A DNA stretch of 6,791 nt from positions 1-6,791 of the forward strand of contig JACZSH010000079.1 of assembly GCA_022574315.1 (NCBI GenBank), in the 5' to 3' direction. Shown piece by piece: positions 1 to 5,614 of this stretch (its first letter is position 1; each line of letters starts with the position of its first letter). This DNA comes from Chloroflexota bacterium (GTDB lineage Bacteria > Chloroflexota > Dehalococcoidia > Dehalococcoidales > RBG-16-60-22). A program made the position numbers and the translations under genes. The notes beneath the pieces are model-generated. The model was not told the origin of the DNA. It worked only from the letters and a program-made list of their open reading frames with translations, and made no database searches.

Positions 1-1263
1 GGCAGGGGGCTGGACTCCATTGGTCGGTCGAGTGGAATCGGCGGTAACGTCCGGGCGCTGGTCAAGGGAGGGTGGGGCTTCGTCAGTTTCAATAACTTTG
101 AAGACCTGCCGGGTCGGGTTGCCGCCGCCGTAAAGCAGGCGCGATTCGTCGGCGGTGAAGTTAGCCAGTTGGCAGAAACAGAGCCGGTGGTCGATAGCGT
201 CTCCGAAAAATCAGATAGAAACCCGGCTGAAATACCCCTGGCGGAAAAAAAACGCTTGCTGGACGAGTATAACGATATTGTCTGGCGAACTCCGGAGATA
301 CAGACCTCGACTATCGGCTACGGGGACAGTCGTAAAAAGACCATTTACCTCAATTCGGCGGGCAGTTACATTGAGCAAGAGAGAATTGATTTCACCCTGA
401 GAGTGACGGCGGTGGCCAGTAAGAATGGGGAAGTGCAGCAGGTGGGGATGAGCGCGGGTAGTCGAGGTGATTTTAACCCCATACAGCATTACCACCGGCA
501 GGTGGAGCGGCTGGCACGGCACGCGGTGACATTGCTTTCCGCGCCTCAGGTAAAAGGTGGCGAGTATACGGTTGTCCTGGACCCGGTGCTGGCCGGCGTC
601 TTCGTCCATGAAGCTTTCGGGCACCTTTCTGAATCGGATTTCCTCTACGAAAACGACCGCCTGCGGGAAATTATGAAGCTGGGTAAGCAATTCGGCAGCC
701 CGCAGCTCAATATCGTGGACTCGGCGGTACAGCCGGGTCTGCGGGGCAGCTACAAGTACGACGATGAAGGCGTGCCGGCCACCAAAACATACCTGATACG
801 GGAAGGCAAACTGACGGGCAGGCTGCACTCCCGCGAGACAGCCGCCAAGATGAAAGAGAGTCTCACCGGTAATGCCCGGGCGCTCAACTACCACCATCCA
901 CCCATCGTTCGCATGAGTAATACCTATATCGAACCGGGGTCGGTAACTTTCGAAGAAATGATAAGTGATATTAAAGAAGGAATATACGCCAAGAACTGGT
1001 ACGGGGGTACCACCAGCATGGAAATGTTTACTTTTTCGGCGGGTGAAGCCTATATGATTCGTAACGGCAGGCTGGCCGAACCTCTGCGGCCGGTGGTTCT
1101 GACCGGTAACGTATTCGATACGCTTCAGAATATTGACGCCATCGGCAACGACCTGGACATGAACCAGGGGGGCGGCTGCGGTAAGGGAGGGCAGTCACCG
1201 CTGCCGGTCTCCAACGGCAGCCCTCATATCAGGATTCGCCGTTGCCTGGTCGGAGGCAGGTGA
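1..1263 (+). CDS. tldD: TldD metalloprotease, 5'-truncated by window edge
   Basis: This is the catalytic subunit of the TldD/TldE heterodimeric zinc protease. In E. coli it degrades unfolded peptides, trims the microcin B17 leader and degrades the antitoxin CcdA. The frame is open from base 1, so the true start lies outside. About 420 codons are visible against a usual 450-480, so roughly 40-60 N-terminal residues are missing. The visible part begins in the conserved N-terminal segment (GNVRALVKGGWGF). The zinc motif HEAFGH (HExxxH) is at visible residues 203-208, followed by SESD. The family motif YDDEGVPA is at about 253-260. The C-terminal GGGCGKGGQ at about 390-398 carries Cys393, which matches the third zinc ligand known in TldD. 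All key residues are present, so the enzyme should be active. The stop codon abuts the ATG of the tldE homologue, which implies co-translation. The internal ATG at 169 would remove conserved sequence and is not the start. Confidence 0.95.
   Translation, partial: GRGLDSIGRSSGIGGNVRALVKGGWGFVSFNNFEDLPGRVAAAVKQARFVGGEVSQLAETEPVVDSVSEKSDRNPAEIPLAEKKRLLDEYNDIVWRTPEIQTSTIGYGDSRKKTIYLNSAGSYIEQERIDFTLRVTAVASKNGEVQQVGMSAGSRGDFNPIQHYHRQVERLARHAVTLLSAPQVKGGEYTVVLDPVLAGVFVHEAFGHLSESDFLYENDRLREIMKLGKQFGSPQLNIVDSAVQPGLRGSYKYDDEGVPATKTYLIREGKLTGRLHSRETAAKMKESLTGNARALNYHHPPIVRMSNTYIEPGSVTFEEMISDIKEGIYAKNWYGGTTSMEMFTFSAGEAYMIRNGRLAEPLRPVVLTGNVFDTLQNIDAIGNDLDMNQGGGCGKGGQSPLPVSNGSPHIRIRRCLVGGR
1252..1256 (+). 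promoter_or_regulatory. Ribosome binding site of tldE/pmbA
   Basis: GGAGG lies inside the last codons of tldD, 7 bases before the ATG at 1264. It fixes the start of the next gene and shows that translation of the pair is organised within one transcript. Confidence 0.75.
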
Positions 1264-2565
1264 ATGGAAAAAATTCTGGCACTTGCCAGTCGGGCGGCTG
1301 AAGAGGCGGAAGTTTTTTTCACTTCTTCGGAAGAGACCAGCGTTCATTTTGAGACTAACCGGCTGAAGCAGCTCCAGACCCGGCAGCAGACGAGCGTGGC
1401 TCTGCGCGTCATCAAAGAAGGCAGGATTGGCTATGCCACGGCCACCGGGTTGGGTGATGCGGAAAATCTGGTTGCCACCGCCCTGGAAACCGCCCAGTTT
1501 GGCTCGCCGGCCCGGTTTGAACTAGCGGCCGCGGATTCTCTGCCCGAGGTTGAAATTTTTGACGCCGGAGTGGCAGCGGTATCGAACGAGACGATGATAA
1601 AGCTGGGGGAAGCGCTTATCGCCCCCGTAATCAGACATACCCCGGATGTTATCTGTGAAGCCGGAGTGACCCGGGGAACCGTCACGGTGCGCATTATGAA
1701 TTCCCGCGGCGGGCAGGCAAATTACCGGAAAAGCTTCTTTAGCCTGGGTGTGGAGGGGAGCCTTATTCGCGATACGGACATGCTCTTTGTCGGCGACAGC
1801 GAAAGCTCCTGTCACCCGATATCAGATTCCCGGGCAGTGGCTGAACTGGTCGTCCGGCAGCTCGAACTGGCCAGGCACCGGGCTGCGGTATCGGGCAAGT
1901 CACTGCCGGTGGTCTTTACCCCTAACGGGATTGCCAGCTCATTGATTATGCCGCTGATATCCGCTTTCAATGGCAAGACGGTGCTGGAAGGAGCTTCGCC
2001 GCTGGGCAAAAGGCTCGGCGAGCGGGTTTTCGACCAGAAATTATCGCTGTGGGATGACCCGCTGGTGGCCTATCGCCCGGGGAGTCGCCCCTGTGACGAT
2101 GAAGGCATACCCAGCCAGCGCACCAGACTTATCGCCGATGGGACGGTAACCGGCTTTTTGTATGACCTGCAGACGGCCGGCCTGGCCGGTAAGCGCAGCA
2201 CCGGTAACGGCAGCCGGGGCCGAGGCGGCTTACCATCCCCGTCTCCCAGCGCTTTTGTCATTGCCACCGGAGAGACCACTTTTGAGGAAATGGTGCGGGA
2301 CATGAAAGAAGGACTGGTAGTCGAGCAGGTCATGGGCGCCGAGCAGGGGAATATCCTGGGAGGGGATTTCAGCGGTAACGTTCTGCTGGGGTACAAGGTG
2401 GAAAATGGTAAAATGGTGGGCAGGGTGAAGAATACCATGGTATCGGGAAACGTTTACCAGGTTCTTGAGAAGGTTGAAGCTATTGGTCGGGATGCCCGGT
2501 GGGTGGGCAACTTCTTGCTGACACCGCCTATCTATTGCTCCGGGTTGTCCGTCGCCAGTAAATAG
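1264..2565 (+). CDS. pmbA: TldE/PmbA, non-catalytic partner of TldD
   Basis: This is the second subunit of the TldD/TldE protease, a homologue of TldD without the zinc motif. At 433 aa it is close to full family length (E. coli about 450). The N-terminal domain (about 1-160) has the typical segment of an 'R L K Q L Q T R Q' strand followed by ALRVIKEGRIGYATATGL. The C-terminal domain contains CDDEGIPSQ at 277-285, matching the YDDEGVP motif of TldD. It ends with the family's VSGNVYQVL and a hydrophobic tail. No HExxxH is present at the position where TldD has it, as expected for TldE. The ATG directly follows the tldD stop and has a good ribosome site. In the known complex it shapes the closed chamber that admits only unfolded or small peptides. 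No RiPP precursor or toxin-antitoxin pair is visible nearby, so the natural substrate is unknown. Confidence 0.93.
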   Translation: MEKILALASRAAEEAEVFFTSSEETSVHFETNRLKQLQTRQQTSVALRVIKEGRIGYATATGLGDAENLVATALETAQFGSPARFELAAADSLPEVEIFDAGVAAVSNETMIKLGEALIAPVIRHTPDVICEAGVTRGTVTVRIMNSRGGQANYRKSFFSLGVEGSLIRDTDMLFVGDSESSCHPISDSRAVAELVVRQLELARHRAAVSGKSLPVVFTPNGIASSLIMPLISAFNGKTVLEGASPLGKRLGERVFDQKLSLWDDPLVAYRPGSRPCDDEGIPSQRTRLIADGTVTGFLYDLQTAGLAGKRSTGNGSRGRGGLPSPSPSAFVIATGETTFEEMVRDMKEGLVVEQVMGAEQGNILGGDFSGNVLLGYKVENGKMVGRVKNTMVSGNVYQVLEKVEAIGRDARWVGNFLLTPPIYCSGLSVASK

Positions 2566-2598
2566 CTTCCGCCGTGTTACCAGGAAAGGTACAGAGTG

Positions 2599-3402
2599 AT
2601 GAAAGGTTTGGTTAAATTCACGGCTCGACCCAGGCTTAACTCCCCGAATATGCTGACCGCCTGGCCGGGCATCGGTAACGTGGCCATGATAGTGGCTACC
2701 TATCTGCTGAAAAAGCTTGACTTCAAAGAGCTTGGCAGGGTGGAGGCCTCCCACTTTTTCGACCCGATTGGCATCCTGGTCAAGAACAACGTGGTCGAAG
2801 CGCCGCAATTCCCCCGGAGCACTTTTTACTATTGGAAAAATAAAGGCGGCGGAAGCGATATCATATTGTTCGTCGGTGAAGACCAACCGGCCTCCAAGGG
2901 GTATGAACTGGCCACCTGTGTTCTTGATGTCGGTATCAAGTTTGAGGTAAAGAAGATATTTACCTGCGCCGCGGCGATGACACGCATCCACCATACCGAA
3001 CAGCCCGGCGTCCTCGGAGTGGCCACCAACCCGGCGGCGGCGGAGGCCCTGAAGCGCTATGACCTGATGCCGGCCAGCAACTTGCAAATCGCCGGCTTGA
3101 ACGGACTGCTGCTGGGAGTTGCCAAGGAGAAAGACGTTGACGGTATCTGCCTGCTGGGTGAGGTGCCCGCCTACGCGACCCGGGTACAGAACCCGATGGC
3201 AGCCCTCTCCGTGCTCAAAGTGCTGACCGAGATGCTGGAAATTGAAGTTGACATGAACGAACTGGTACAGGTAGCCCTGGAGACCAGGGAAAGAATGAAG
3301 CAGGTGGCGGCCCAGGCGATGGGAGAATACATCGACTATTTTACCGAGCCAATCTGGGAGCGCGGCGAAGGGGAGGATGATGAGGAGGATGAAGAGGAAT
3401 AA
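2599..3402 (+). CDS. PAC2 family (proteasome-assembly-chaperone-like) protein with acidic tail
   Basis: This is a PAC2/DUF75-type protein of about 267 aa. The fold is shared with eukaryotic proteasome assembly chaperone 2 and with archaeal and actinobacterial homologues whose function is unclear. Supporting features are the N-terminal NMLTAWPGIGNVAMIVATYL (P-G-x-G-N-V, about residues 17-36), the central GEDQP and the GVLGVAT segment. Also present are the ASNLQIAGLNGLLLG stretch and the GICLLGEVPAYATRVQNP segment, typical of the family. The tail after about residue 256 is almost wholly Asp/Glu (EGEDDEEDEEE). GTG at 2596 and ATG at 2599 are both possible starts after AGGAAAGG at 2582-2589; they differ by one residue, and ATG was preferred. 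It lies 33 bases after tldE, so it is probably in the same operon, which may link it to protein turnover. That link is inference. No proteasome subunit is visible in the window. Confidence 0.88.
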   Translation: MKGLVKFTARPRLNSPNMLTAWPGIGNVAMIVATYLLKKLDFKELGRVEASHFFDPIGILVKNNVVEAPQFPRSTFYYWKNKGGGSDIILFVGEDQPASKGYELATCVLDVGIKFEVKKIFTCAAAMTRIHHTEQPGVLGVATNPAAAEALKRYDLMPASNLQIAGLNGLLLGVAKEKDVDGICLLGEVPAYATRVQNPMAALSVLKVLTEMLEIEVDMNELVQVALETRERMKQVAAQAMGEYIDYFTEPIWERGEGEDDEEDEEE

Positions 3403-3427
3403 CCAGCCGAGTGAGGGGCCGCCCGGG

Positions 3428-3961
3428 ATGATTGCGGGCAGTAAAGTCAGGCTGCGGGCAAAAAAACTGTCCGACGCTCCGAACGACTATCGGTGGCAAA
3501 CAGACCCCGACTTGGTGCGGCTTGACGCCACCCTGCCCCTGACCATGCCTTATTCGCGCTACCTGATGGAGTACTCCGGTGAACTTCATTGCCCGAACCC
3601 GACGCGGCGTTTCCTGGGCGTGGAGACGATTGACGGGGAACACATTGGTAATTGCGTTTACTACAACGGGGACCGGGATAAGAGTGAAGTCGAGCTGGGC
3701 ATCATGATTGGCAACCGTGATTACTGGGATGCCGGCTACGGCGCGGACGCGGTGGTGACGCTGGTGGACTACCTGTTTGCGCGGACGAACCTGAAGCGCA
3801 TCTACCTGAAGACCCTCCAATGGAACCAGCGGGCGCAAAAATGCTTCCAAAAAAGCGGCTTTACCGCCTGCGGCCAGGTGATAAAGAACGGGCACGATTT
3901 TCTGCTCATGGAAATCCGCCGCCCGCAGTGGGAAGAAAAGCGTACCGGAGCCTGCCGGTAA
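3428..3961 (+). CDS. GNAT-family N-acetyltransferase (RimJ/RimL-like)
   Basis: This is an acetyl-CoA-dependent N-acetyltransferase of the Acetyltransf_3 group, whose members acetylate protein N-termini, amino acids, sugars or antibiotics. The substrate cannot be told from the sequence. From the chosen start it is 177 aa. The fold begins with KVRLRAKKLSDA (6-17). The family strand pattern RFLGVETIDGEHIGN follows (61-75), then ELGIMIGNRDYWDAGYGADAV (89-109), which holds the acetyl-CoA pyrophosphate loop (A-G-Y-G-A, consensus Q/RxxGxG/A). Motif B is NQRAQKCFQKSGF (133-145). ATG codons at 3377, 3380 and 3389 are in frame and would overlap the PAC2 tail. They would add a low-complexity MMRRMKRNNQ leader. 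I chose 3428 because the domain starts right after it and GAGGGG (3413-3418) sits 9 bases ahead. It is the last gene of the + strand cluster. Confidence 0.85.
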   Translation: MIAGSKVRLRAKKLSDAPNDYRWQTDPDLVRLDATLPLTMPYSRYLMEYSGELHCPNPTRRFLGVETIDGEHIGNCVYYNGDRDKSEVELGIMIGNRDYWDAGYGADAVVTLVDYLFARTNLKRIYLKTLQWNQRAQKCFQKSGFTACGQVIKNGHDFLLMEIRRPQWEEKRTGACR

Positions 3962-4020
3962 CTAAAAATACCAAACGGCATCCTGCCACAGGGTTTTATT
4001 GGCATTTTGTTGAATCCAAC

Positions 4021-4106
4021 TGTCATTGCGAGGAGCGCAGCGACGAAGCAATCTCTAATAATTGAACTATCGATATAGATTGCTTCGCCTTCGGCTCGCC
4101 ATGACA
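4021..4106. repeat. Dispersed palindromic (REP/MITE-like) element
   Basis: The left arm runs 4021-4054 (begins TGTCATTGCGAGGAGCG, ends GAAGCAATCT) and the right arm 4077-4106 (begins AGATTGCTTCG, ends TCGCCATGACA). The outer 11 bases pair with one mismatch and the inner 11 (CGAAGCAATCT with AGATTGCTTCG) pair exactly. The middle of the arms is degenerate, and an AT-rich loop spans 4055-4076. The left arm translates as CHCEERSDEAISN, which I recall as a widely dispersed intergenic repeat in Chloroflexota and several other phyla. It sits between convergent genes, where a transcript from either side could fold into a long hairpin, so it may double as a bidirectional terminator. That role is inference: no clear U-tract follows. 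Confidence 0.75.
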
Positions 4107-4124
4107 TCACCAGCCAAAACCGAA

Positions 4125-4829
4125 TCATACCAAGAAAAAGAGCCCCTGCACAAAACCCACCTGCCACATGATAAAAAGGCCAAAGACGACGCTGACCGCG
4201 CCGGCGATTCCCTGTACCCAGAGGTTGAGCCGGGCGGACACGCCGGCGGTAAACTTGAAGGGAAGACCGATAATACCGCTGAAAAGCAGCATACCCAGTA
4301 TGGAGCCGATACCAAAGAGCAGGAGAAAAGCCATCCCCTGGGGTACCGAGGACATGGAGCTGAAAACGAGCAAAATAAGCGCGCCACTGCCGGCCAGACC
4401 GTGGACCATCCCTACCAGGAGCGGTTTTTTCAGGTGACGGTGGTCATGCTGCGGCGTATCACCGTGAGAGTGGGTATGGAGATGTCCGGTGCCTCCGTGC
4501 CGATGCCAGTGCAGGTGGACCCTGTCCCGCACCAGCCGCCTGACCAGAGGGACCCCCAGCAGGATGAGGACGATACCGACCACGAATTCCATGGAAAGGG
4601 CCAGTTTATCGGGGATGGTCAACTTTAAGACCAGTACGCCGAAACCGACCACTAAAAGGGCCATCGTATGACCGGCTCCCCAGGTTAAACCCACCAGTAC
4701 CGACCGGAGGAGGCTCCGACTGCGGCTGACGATGGTGGTTACCGCCACGATGTGGTCAGCGTCCAGGGCATGCTTGATACCCAGTAAAAATCCCAGGAAA
4801 ACGGCACTCAATAAAGTTGCTTCCGGCAT
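4125..4829 (-). CDS. Nickel/cobalt permease of the NiCoT/RcnA-like group with His-rich loop
   Basis: This is a multi-spanning membrane transporter for Ni2+ and/or Co2+, about 234 aa from the chosen start. Helix I carries GIKHALDADHIVAVTTIVS (17-35), which contains the NiCoT signature HAxDADHI. A second signature-like segment, WGAGHTMALL, is at 50-59. A cytosolic or periplasmic loop at 105-132 contains eleven histidines in alternating HxH patterns (HLHWHRH, HLHTHSH, HDHRH), as in RcnA and some UreH-like permeases. GMVHGLAGSGALILLV (140-155) is typical of the UreH/RcnA-like branch. Import and export cannot be separated by sequence alone. The start at 4829 is supported by GGAGGGG (4833-4839) just upstream. 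An open frame reaches back to 4928 but overlaps the Fur gene and adds non-family sequence. It lies 70 bases downstream of the Fur-family gene, with a candidate operator in the gap. Confidence 0.88.
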   Translation of the reverse strand: MPEATLLSAVFLGFLLGIKHALDADHIVAVTTIVSRSRSLLRSVLVGLTWGAGHTMALLVVGFGVLVLKLTIPDKLALSMEFVVGIVLILLGVPLVRRLVRDRVHLHWHRHGGTGHLHTHSHGDTPQHDHRHLKKPLLVGMVHGLAGSGALILLVFSSMSSVPQGMAFLLLFGIGSILGMLLFSGIIGLPFKFTAGVSARLNLWVQGIAGAVSVVFGLFIMWQVGFVQGLFFLV

Positions 4830-4866
4830 GTTCCCCTCCGTCGTCTCTTGCTTACCATTTAACGCA

Positions 4867-4882
4867 TCTGCAACTATTCGCA
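4867..4882 (-). promoter_or_regulatory. Candidate metalloregulator operator, copy 1 (permease)
   Basis: On the + strand this reads TCTGCAACTATTCGCA, an imperfect inverted repeat (TGCAA N4 TCGCA). It matches the copy at 5375-5390 in 15 of 16 bases and in the same orientation. It lies between the Fur-family gene and the permease, 37 bases ahead of the permease ATG. A -10-like TATAGT (- strand, 4887-4882) directly abuts it, so a bound repressor would block a permease-specific promoter. No well-placed -35 was found (TTGCCA lies 19 bases from the -10). Confidence 0.6.
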
Positions 4883-4899
4883 CTATAAGGTAAAAAATT

Positions 4900-5322
4900 T
4901 TAGCCCTGGCAATCGGCGCAGCGGCCAAATATCGCCAGATGCTTCAGGTCCGCCCGGAAACCATACTCGCGGTGTAACCGATTCCCCAGAGAAGCCAGTA
5001 CTGTTTCACCGAGGTCGATTATCCGGCCGCATTCCTGACAGACGAGATGATGATGGTGCCCCTTGTCCGCCGGGTGGTACCTGACTCTACCGCCTCCGAG
5101 GTCGGTCTCCGTTACCAGGTCGAGGCGTTTGAGCAGCTCCAGGGTGCGGTACACGGTAGATATGTTGACACAGGGATAGCCAGCCACCACCTGGGCGTAG
5201 ATTTCTTCGGCGCTGATGTGGTTATCGCTTTTCTGGATGGCCGACAGAACCATCATCCGCTGCGGGGTCAGACGGTACCCCTGTGCCATCAATTTACTGG
5301 TTAGGTCAATGGATTCTTTCAT
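4900..5322 (-). CDS. Fur-family metal-responsive transcriptional regulator
   Basis: This is a 140-aa protein of normal Fur-family length. The N-terminal winged helix runs about 1-85 with YRLTPQRMMVLSAI (16-29) and the DNA-recognition helix in NISTVYRTLELL (53-64). The C-terminal dimerisation and metal domain follows. The pairs C95xxC98 and C135xxC138 form the structural zinc site. Candidate sensor ligands are His35, the HHHH run at 89-92 and His128. Classical Fur has HHDH where this protein has HHHH. Family subtype (Fur, Zur, Nur, PerR) cannot be fixed by eye. The adjacent Ni/Co permease and a TGCAA/TTGCA-type operator favour a nickel-responsive (Nur-like) or cobalt-responsive role, which is inference. 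The ribosome site is weak (ACGGTAG). The predicted promoter gives a short leader of about 24 bases, and the operator overlaps its -35, suggesting autoregulation. Confidence 0.92.
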   Translation of the reverse strand: MKESIDLTSKLMAQGYRLTPQRMMVLSAIQKSDNHISAEEIYAQVVAGYPCVNISTVYRTLELLKRLDLVTETDLGGGRVRYHPADKGHHHHLVCQECGRIIDLGETVLASLGNRLHREYGFRADLKHLAIFGRCADCQG

Positions 5323-5352
5323 GTTGCTACCGTTTCACCGCGTGCCCTAAAG

Positions 5353-5381
5353 AGTATAACCGAACCCGGTGGAGTCTGCAA
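5353..5381 (-). promoter_or_regulatory. Predicted sigma-70 promoter of the Fur-family gene
   Basis: Read on the - strand, TTGCAG (5381-5376) is followed by a 17-base spacer and TATACT (5358-5353), close to the TTGACA/TATAAT consensus. Transcription would begin near 5346, about 24 bases before the ATG at 5322. The -35 box is part of the 16-bp repeated near-palindrome. Confidence 0.65.
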
Positions 5382-5390
5382 GTATTCGCA
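5375..5390 (-). promoter_or_regulatory. Candidate metalloregulator operator, copy 2 (autoregulatory)
   Basis: On the + strand this reads TCTGCAAGTATTCGCA, with flanking G at 5391 extending the palindrome to CTGCAA N4 TCGCAG. It matches the copy at 4867-4882 in 15 of 16 bases. It covers the predicted -35 of the Fur-family gene, the standard place for repression. The Streptomyces Nur box is built from TTGCAA half sites, which resemble these, but the spacing differs. Confidence 0.65.
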
Positions 5391-5419
5391 GTTACGATTA
5401 ATTTCCGATGCCTCTGTTT

Positions 5420-5614
5420 TCAGGATTTTTCACGGCTGTCCAGCAGGATAGTCACCGGACCGTCGTTCTGAATGCCGACCTGCATATACGCCTGGAAGCG
5501 CCCGGTGGCTACCTTCAGACCGGTGGCTTTAACCTGGGTTACGAAGTAGCTAAACAGTTTATCCGCCTGTGCCGGAGGCGCGGCAGTGGTGAAGCTGTGG
5601 CGGCGGCCTTTCCG
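5420..5614 (-). pseudogene. dtd: D-aminoacyl-tRNA deacylase, C-terminal fragment
   Basis: Only the last ~65 residues of the ~150-residue enzyme are present. DTD hydrolyses D-amino acids from mischarged tRNA. The fragment starts at RKGRRHSFTTAAPP, matching the family's 'RKGRRPSF' segment. It continues through KVATGRFQAYMQV and NDGPVTILLDS, where NxGPVT is the conserved Gly-cisPro active-site motif. The other signature, SQFTL, together with the whole N-terminal half, is missing. Upstream of about 5614 the frame stays open to an ATG at 5635, but those residues match no DTD and belong to the neighbouring peptidase gene in another frame. The break therefore lies at the rearrangement or assembly joint. 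It is possibly intact in the source genome if the joint is artificial. Same strand as the Fur-family gene, ending 97 bases before it. Confidence 0.85.

Noticed and set aside
211..897. Long open frame (228 codons) on the - strand opposite tldD
   Set aside because: It mirrors the conserved tldD frame, has no family-like motifs, and low-complexity Arg/Val/Leu content is typical of an antisense shadow in GC-rich DNA.
40..2240. Recurring GGTAAC (often CCGGTAAC) in the tldD and tldE genes
   Set aside because: Occurrences fall mostly on Gly/Asn codons or similar codon pairs and show no regular spacing, so codon preference explains them.
2230..3087. 285-codon - strand open frame spanning the end of tldE and the PAC2 gene
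   Set aside because: It crosses the intergenic gap of two well-supported + strand genes, carries no recognisable domain, and is explained as their antisense shadow.
3982..3999. CCTG-CCA-CAGG hairpin followed by GTTTTATT as a terminator of the + strand operon
   Set aside because: The stem is only 4 bp and the U-run is interrupted, so it is too weak to call.
3820..4065. Small + strand frame ending in CHCEERSDEAISNN
   Set aside because: Its first part is the GNAT gene in another frame and its end is the translated palindromic repeat, which is a common false protein.
4830..4928. N-terminal extension of the permease to 4928
   Set aside because: It would overlap the Fur-family gene and run through the operator. 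The start at 4829 has a strong ribosome site and lies just before helix I.
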